The translations under genes and the position numbers were made by a program. A stretch of DNA of 64,000 nt from Bacteroidales bacterium. GTDB taxonomy: Bacteria > Bacteroidota > Bacteroidia > Bacteroidales > G3-4614. How positions within the stretch are numbered: the first letter of the stretch is position 1; the number at the start of each line of letters is the position of its first letter. The notes beneath the pieces are model-generated. The model searched no databases. It saw only the letters and a program-made list of their open reading frames with translations, and was not told the origin of the DNA. Shown here piece after piece: positions 62,458 through 64,000 of this stretch. The stretch lies in NCBI GenBank assembly GCA_017521245.1, contig JAFXDI010000050.1, positions 33,396 through 97,395 on the forward strand. The letters are read 5' to 3'.

Positions 62458-62685
62458 CTACAAGTGAATTTGATGTTTATCATCATATTCTTTGATAAGT
62501 TTAGAATGTTTATCAAGAATTGCTTCAATATCTGTTTTTAATGTATCATCTTCATCATAAAACAATGCAAGTCTTTTATATAAGGGTTGTAATTCCTTTC
62601 GTTCTTGCATCATATAGTTGTGAAAAAATACACAATCCAAATGTTCTAAACGATTTAATAGATTAGACATTTCTTCGTAAGTCAT
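62458..62685 (-). CDS. small hypothetical protein
   Basis: The protein is 75 aa, largely helical and charged (MTYEEMSNLLNRLEHLDCVF, FYDEDDTLKTDIEAILDKHS). There is no signal peptide or known motif. It is supported by a clean start, a TATATTTG -7 box 22 bp upstream and codon use like its neighbours. It is convergent with the PorE-like gene, with no terminator visible between them. It may be genuine but of unknown role. Confidence 0.55.
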   Translation of the reverse strand: MTYEEMSNLLNRLEHLDCVFFHNYMMQERKELQPLYKRLALFYDEDDTLKTDIEAILDKHSKLIKEYDDKHQIHL

Positions 62686-62706
62686 ACCCTATAAATTTAA
62701 GTTGTT

Positions 62707-62829
62707 CAAATATACGAATAAACGAGCGAGAAATATAAAACTTGTTTTTAATATTTATTACTGCGAGTGAAAGTATATTCGCTGTTTTCAGCAAATATAA
62801 GAATAAACGAGCGAGAAATATAAAACTTG
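62707..62829 (-). repeat. direct repeat pair upstream of the small ORF
   Basis: A 38-bp sequence at 62707-62744 recurs at 62792-62829 with one mismatch, 85 bp apart. On the minus strand each copy ends in TATATTTG, the -7 consensus, and carries TTTCTCGCTCGTTTATTC before it. The copies therefore look like duplicated promoter segments. Between them is a small GCGA/TCGC hairpin. Confidence 0.6.
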
Positions 62830-62885
62830 CAAGTTCTTCATATAATTAAAAACTTGAAACTGATTGCTGGCAATCGGTAACAAAA

Positions 62886-62915
62886 AAAAGAGAGTTGCTC
62901 AGGCAACTCTCTTTT
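62886..62915 (-). terminator. terminator of the Ig-like surface protein gene
   Basis: AAAAGAGAGTTGC pairs with GCAACTCTCTTTT around TCAG; T run on the minus strand. Confidence 0.85.
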
Positions 62916-62934
62916 CTCGTTTATTTAGTTTCTA

Positions 62935-64000
62935 TTAATATTCAAGGAACATATATGTTTTTGTTCCAACTACTGTTCCTGATGCATTAGAACTTGATAC
63001 CTGTAGATCAAATGTCCACTCATCTCCAGAAATTGTAATTGTTCCTCCAGTAATATCAAATGTGTCATTTGTTGGGAACATAATAGTTCCTGTGAAGTCT
63101 GTACCTGCTGTGTAAACTCCTTCACCGCTCAACTCTGTATCTAATACTATAGTGAATAGGTCTTCTGAACCTTCCTCTGTATCCATGTAGTATGTACCAC
63201 CCTCGCCAAGGTCAATTATATAATATCCATCCCATTGAGGGTCGTTGAAGTTGGCATCTGCTGAGACAGAACGTACAGAAATATCTTTCGTTGCTGTAAG
63301 TGTATAACCATAATCGTCAGTTATTGAAACAGTAATTGTTGATGTTCCATCACCTTTTGCTGTGATATTTCCTTCAGCATCTATCTCAACAACCTCAGGA
63401 TTGCTTGAAGTCCAAGTGTATTCATTGTCATATACTTTGTATGTTGAACGAAGCATTGCTTTAACTTTATCTGTTTCGCCAGGTAGATACTCGTTTTTAG
63501 TTGTTGACAATTGAAGTTTTTCTCCTTGCGTAGTTTGATCAATTTTAAACTTCGCATCGATAGTCATTATTGCTGTTTTATCTTTTGATGTTGCAGTAAC
63601 AACAATCCTACCTGCGTGAGTAATTGATACCTCTGGAGTAATTTCGGTACCTGTTGTTGCATCAATTCCTGATTGTTTAACAGTTGCCTCTGCTCCTTCG
63701 GTACACTCTAAAGAGAATATTGCTGGCCATGGACCTGCTGACTCCTCAGGTGCAATGTAAGTATATAGAGGAACTGAACCCGATGTTGTCTCTTGTACTG
63801 TTCCTGTAATAACCTCAGCATTAAGCACGTCTGAATCATTTAAGAAATCAACAGACTCTACTTCAACAGTATTGCGGTCAATCACATTTACAAGAGCAGT
63901 AGCTGTTTGAATACGGTATGTCTCGTATAATGCTTTGTCCTCTTCTGATAATGAAGGATCATCTGCTTTGGGGTTCTCAATTGTAAATCCAATATTTGCT
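62935..64000 (-). CDS. surface protein with Ig-like (BIG2) domain, 5' end outside window
   Basis: 355 codons are visible; the frame is open through the right edge, so the N-terminus and signal are missing. An internal GTG near 63885 is not the start, because the frame continues upstream without a stop. A bacterial Ig-like BIG2 domain is evident in the middle (LQLSTTKNEYLPGETDKVKA, YTWTSSNPEVVEIDAEGNIT, AKGDGTSTITVSITD). It is followed by a C-terminal beta domain with GYYIIDLGEGGTYY and GTIMFPTNDTFDITGGTIT. Probably a surface or outer-membrane lipoprotein; function unknown. No T9SS tail is visible at the end (TKTYMFLEY). Confidence 0.8.
   Translation of the reverse strand, partial: ANIGFTIENPKADDPSLSEEDKALYETYRIQTATALVNVIDRNTVEVESVDFLNDSDVLNAEVITGTVQETTSGSVPLYTYIAPEESAGPWPAIFSLECTEGAEATVKQSGIDATTGTEITPEVSITHAGRIVVTATSKDKTAIMTIDAKFKIDQTTQGEKLQLSTTKNEYLPGETDKVKAMLRSTYKVYDNEYTWTSSNPEVVEIDAEGNITAKGDGTSTITVSITDDYGYTLTATKDISVRSVSADANFNDPQWDGYYIIDLGEGGTYYMDTEEGSEDLFTIVLDTELSGEGVYTAGTDFTGTIMFPTNDTFDITGGTITISGDEWTFDLQVSSSNASGTVVGTKTYMFLEY

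Overview
The window is AT-rich chromosomal DNA from a member of the Bacteroidota, most likely the order Bacteroidales. Three things point there: genes of the type IX secretion system (T9SS) and its cargo, the gliding-type lipoprotein GldH with Na+-NQR, PFOR and a GH110 alpha-galactosidase, and many copies of the phylum's promoter (a -33 TTG, 19-20 bases, then a -7 TAnnTTTG). No rRNA or species marker is present, so I do not go below order. Coding density is high and I see no prophage, transposase, CRISPR array or resistance island.

Layout. 1-3 kb: 5' part of dnaE, a phosphoglycolate-type phosphatase, rfbC and a Sel1-repeat protein, with a possible antisense small RNA before rfbC. 3-6 kb: envelope lipoproteins and small beta-barrels around a tRNA-Met. 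6-14.5 kb: a large T9SS-sorted subtilisin, a WG-repeat protein, ispD and recG. 14.6-18.3 kb: small winged-helix protein, exported thioredoxin, cardiolipin synthase, RecD-like helicase, then rsmD. 19-23.6 kb (minus): one operon, coiled-coil protein-zapA-rny-ricT-gldH-B3/4 protein, linking cell division, RNA decay and gliding/T9SS lipoprotein genes. 23.7-27.4 kb: DsbD and a two-module FISUMP lipoprotein. 27.6-33.4 kb (minus): complete nqrABCDEF. 33.8-37 kb: folB, T9SS plug protein (DUF5103), a C_GCAxxG_C_C protein, ung and tRNA-Arg. 37.3-42.1 kb: PFOR and an AAA/DUF4143 ATPase. 42.4-45.2 kb: a T9SS-sorted PCMD/InlB-type surface protein and a WalJ-type hydrolase. 45.3-45.9 kb: tRNA-Lys followed by a tandem array of its own 3' end plus terminators and folded inserts, the most anomalous part of the window. 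46-53 kb: creD, two M20 peptidases, a PCMD protein, fabD and a DUF3127 protein. 53-60.4 kb: GH110 galactosidase-RluA-three glycosyltransferases (minus) and a divergent glycosyltransferase (plus). 60.4-64 kb: PorE-like T9SS lipoprotein, a small unknown protein and a truncated Ig-like surface protein.

The genes describe an anaerobic or microaerobic gut- or oral-type bacterium. PFOR supplies reduced ferredoxin, NQR makes a sodium gradient, and a large share of the coding capacity goes to exported proteins delivered by the Sec/lipoprotein and T9SS routes. Most of the remainder is conserved housekeeping. The unexplained signals are in the intergenic DNA: the tRNA-Lys tail array, a dispersed GCCCCTACG repeat family, duplicated promoter-like segments near 62.7 kb, and a candidate small RNA near 1.1 kb.
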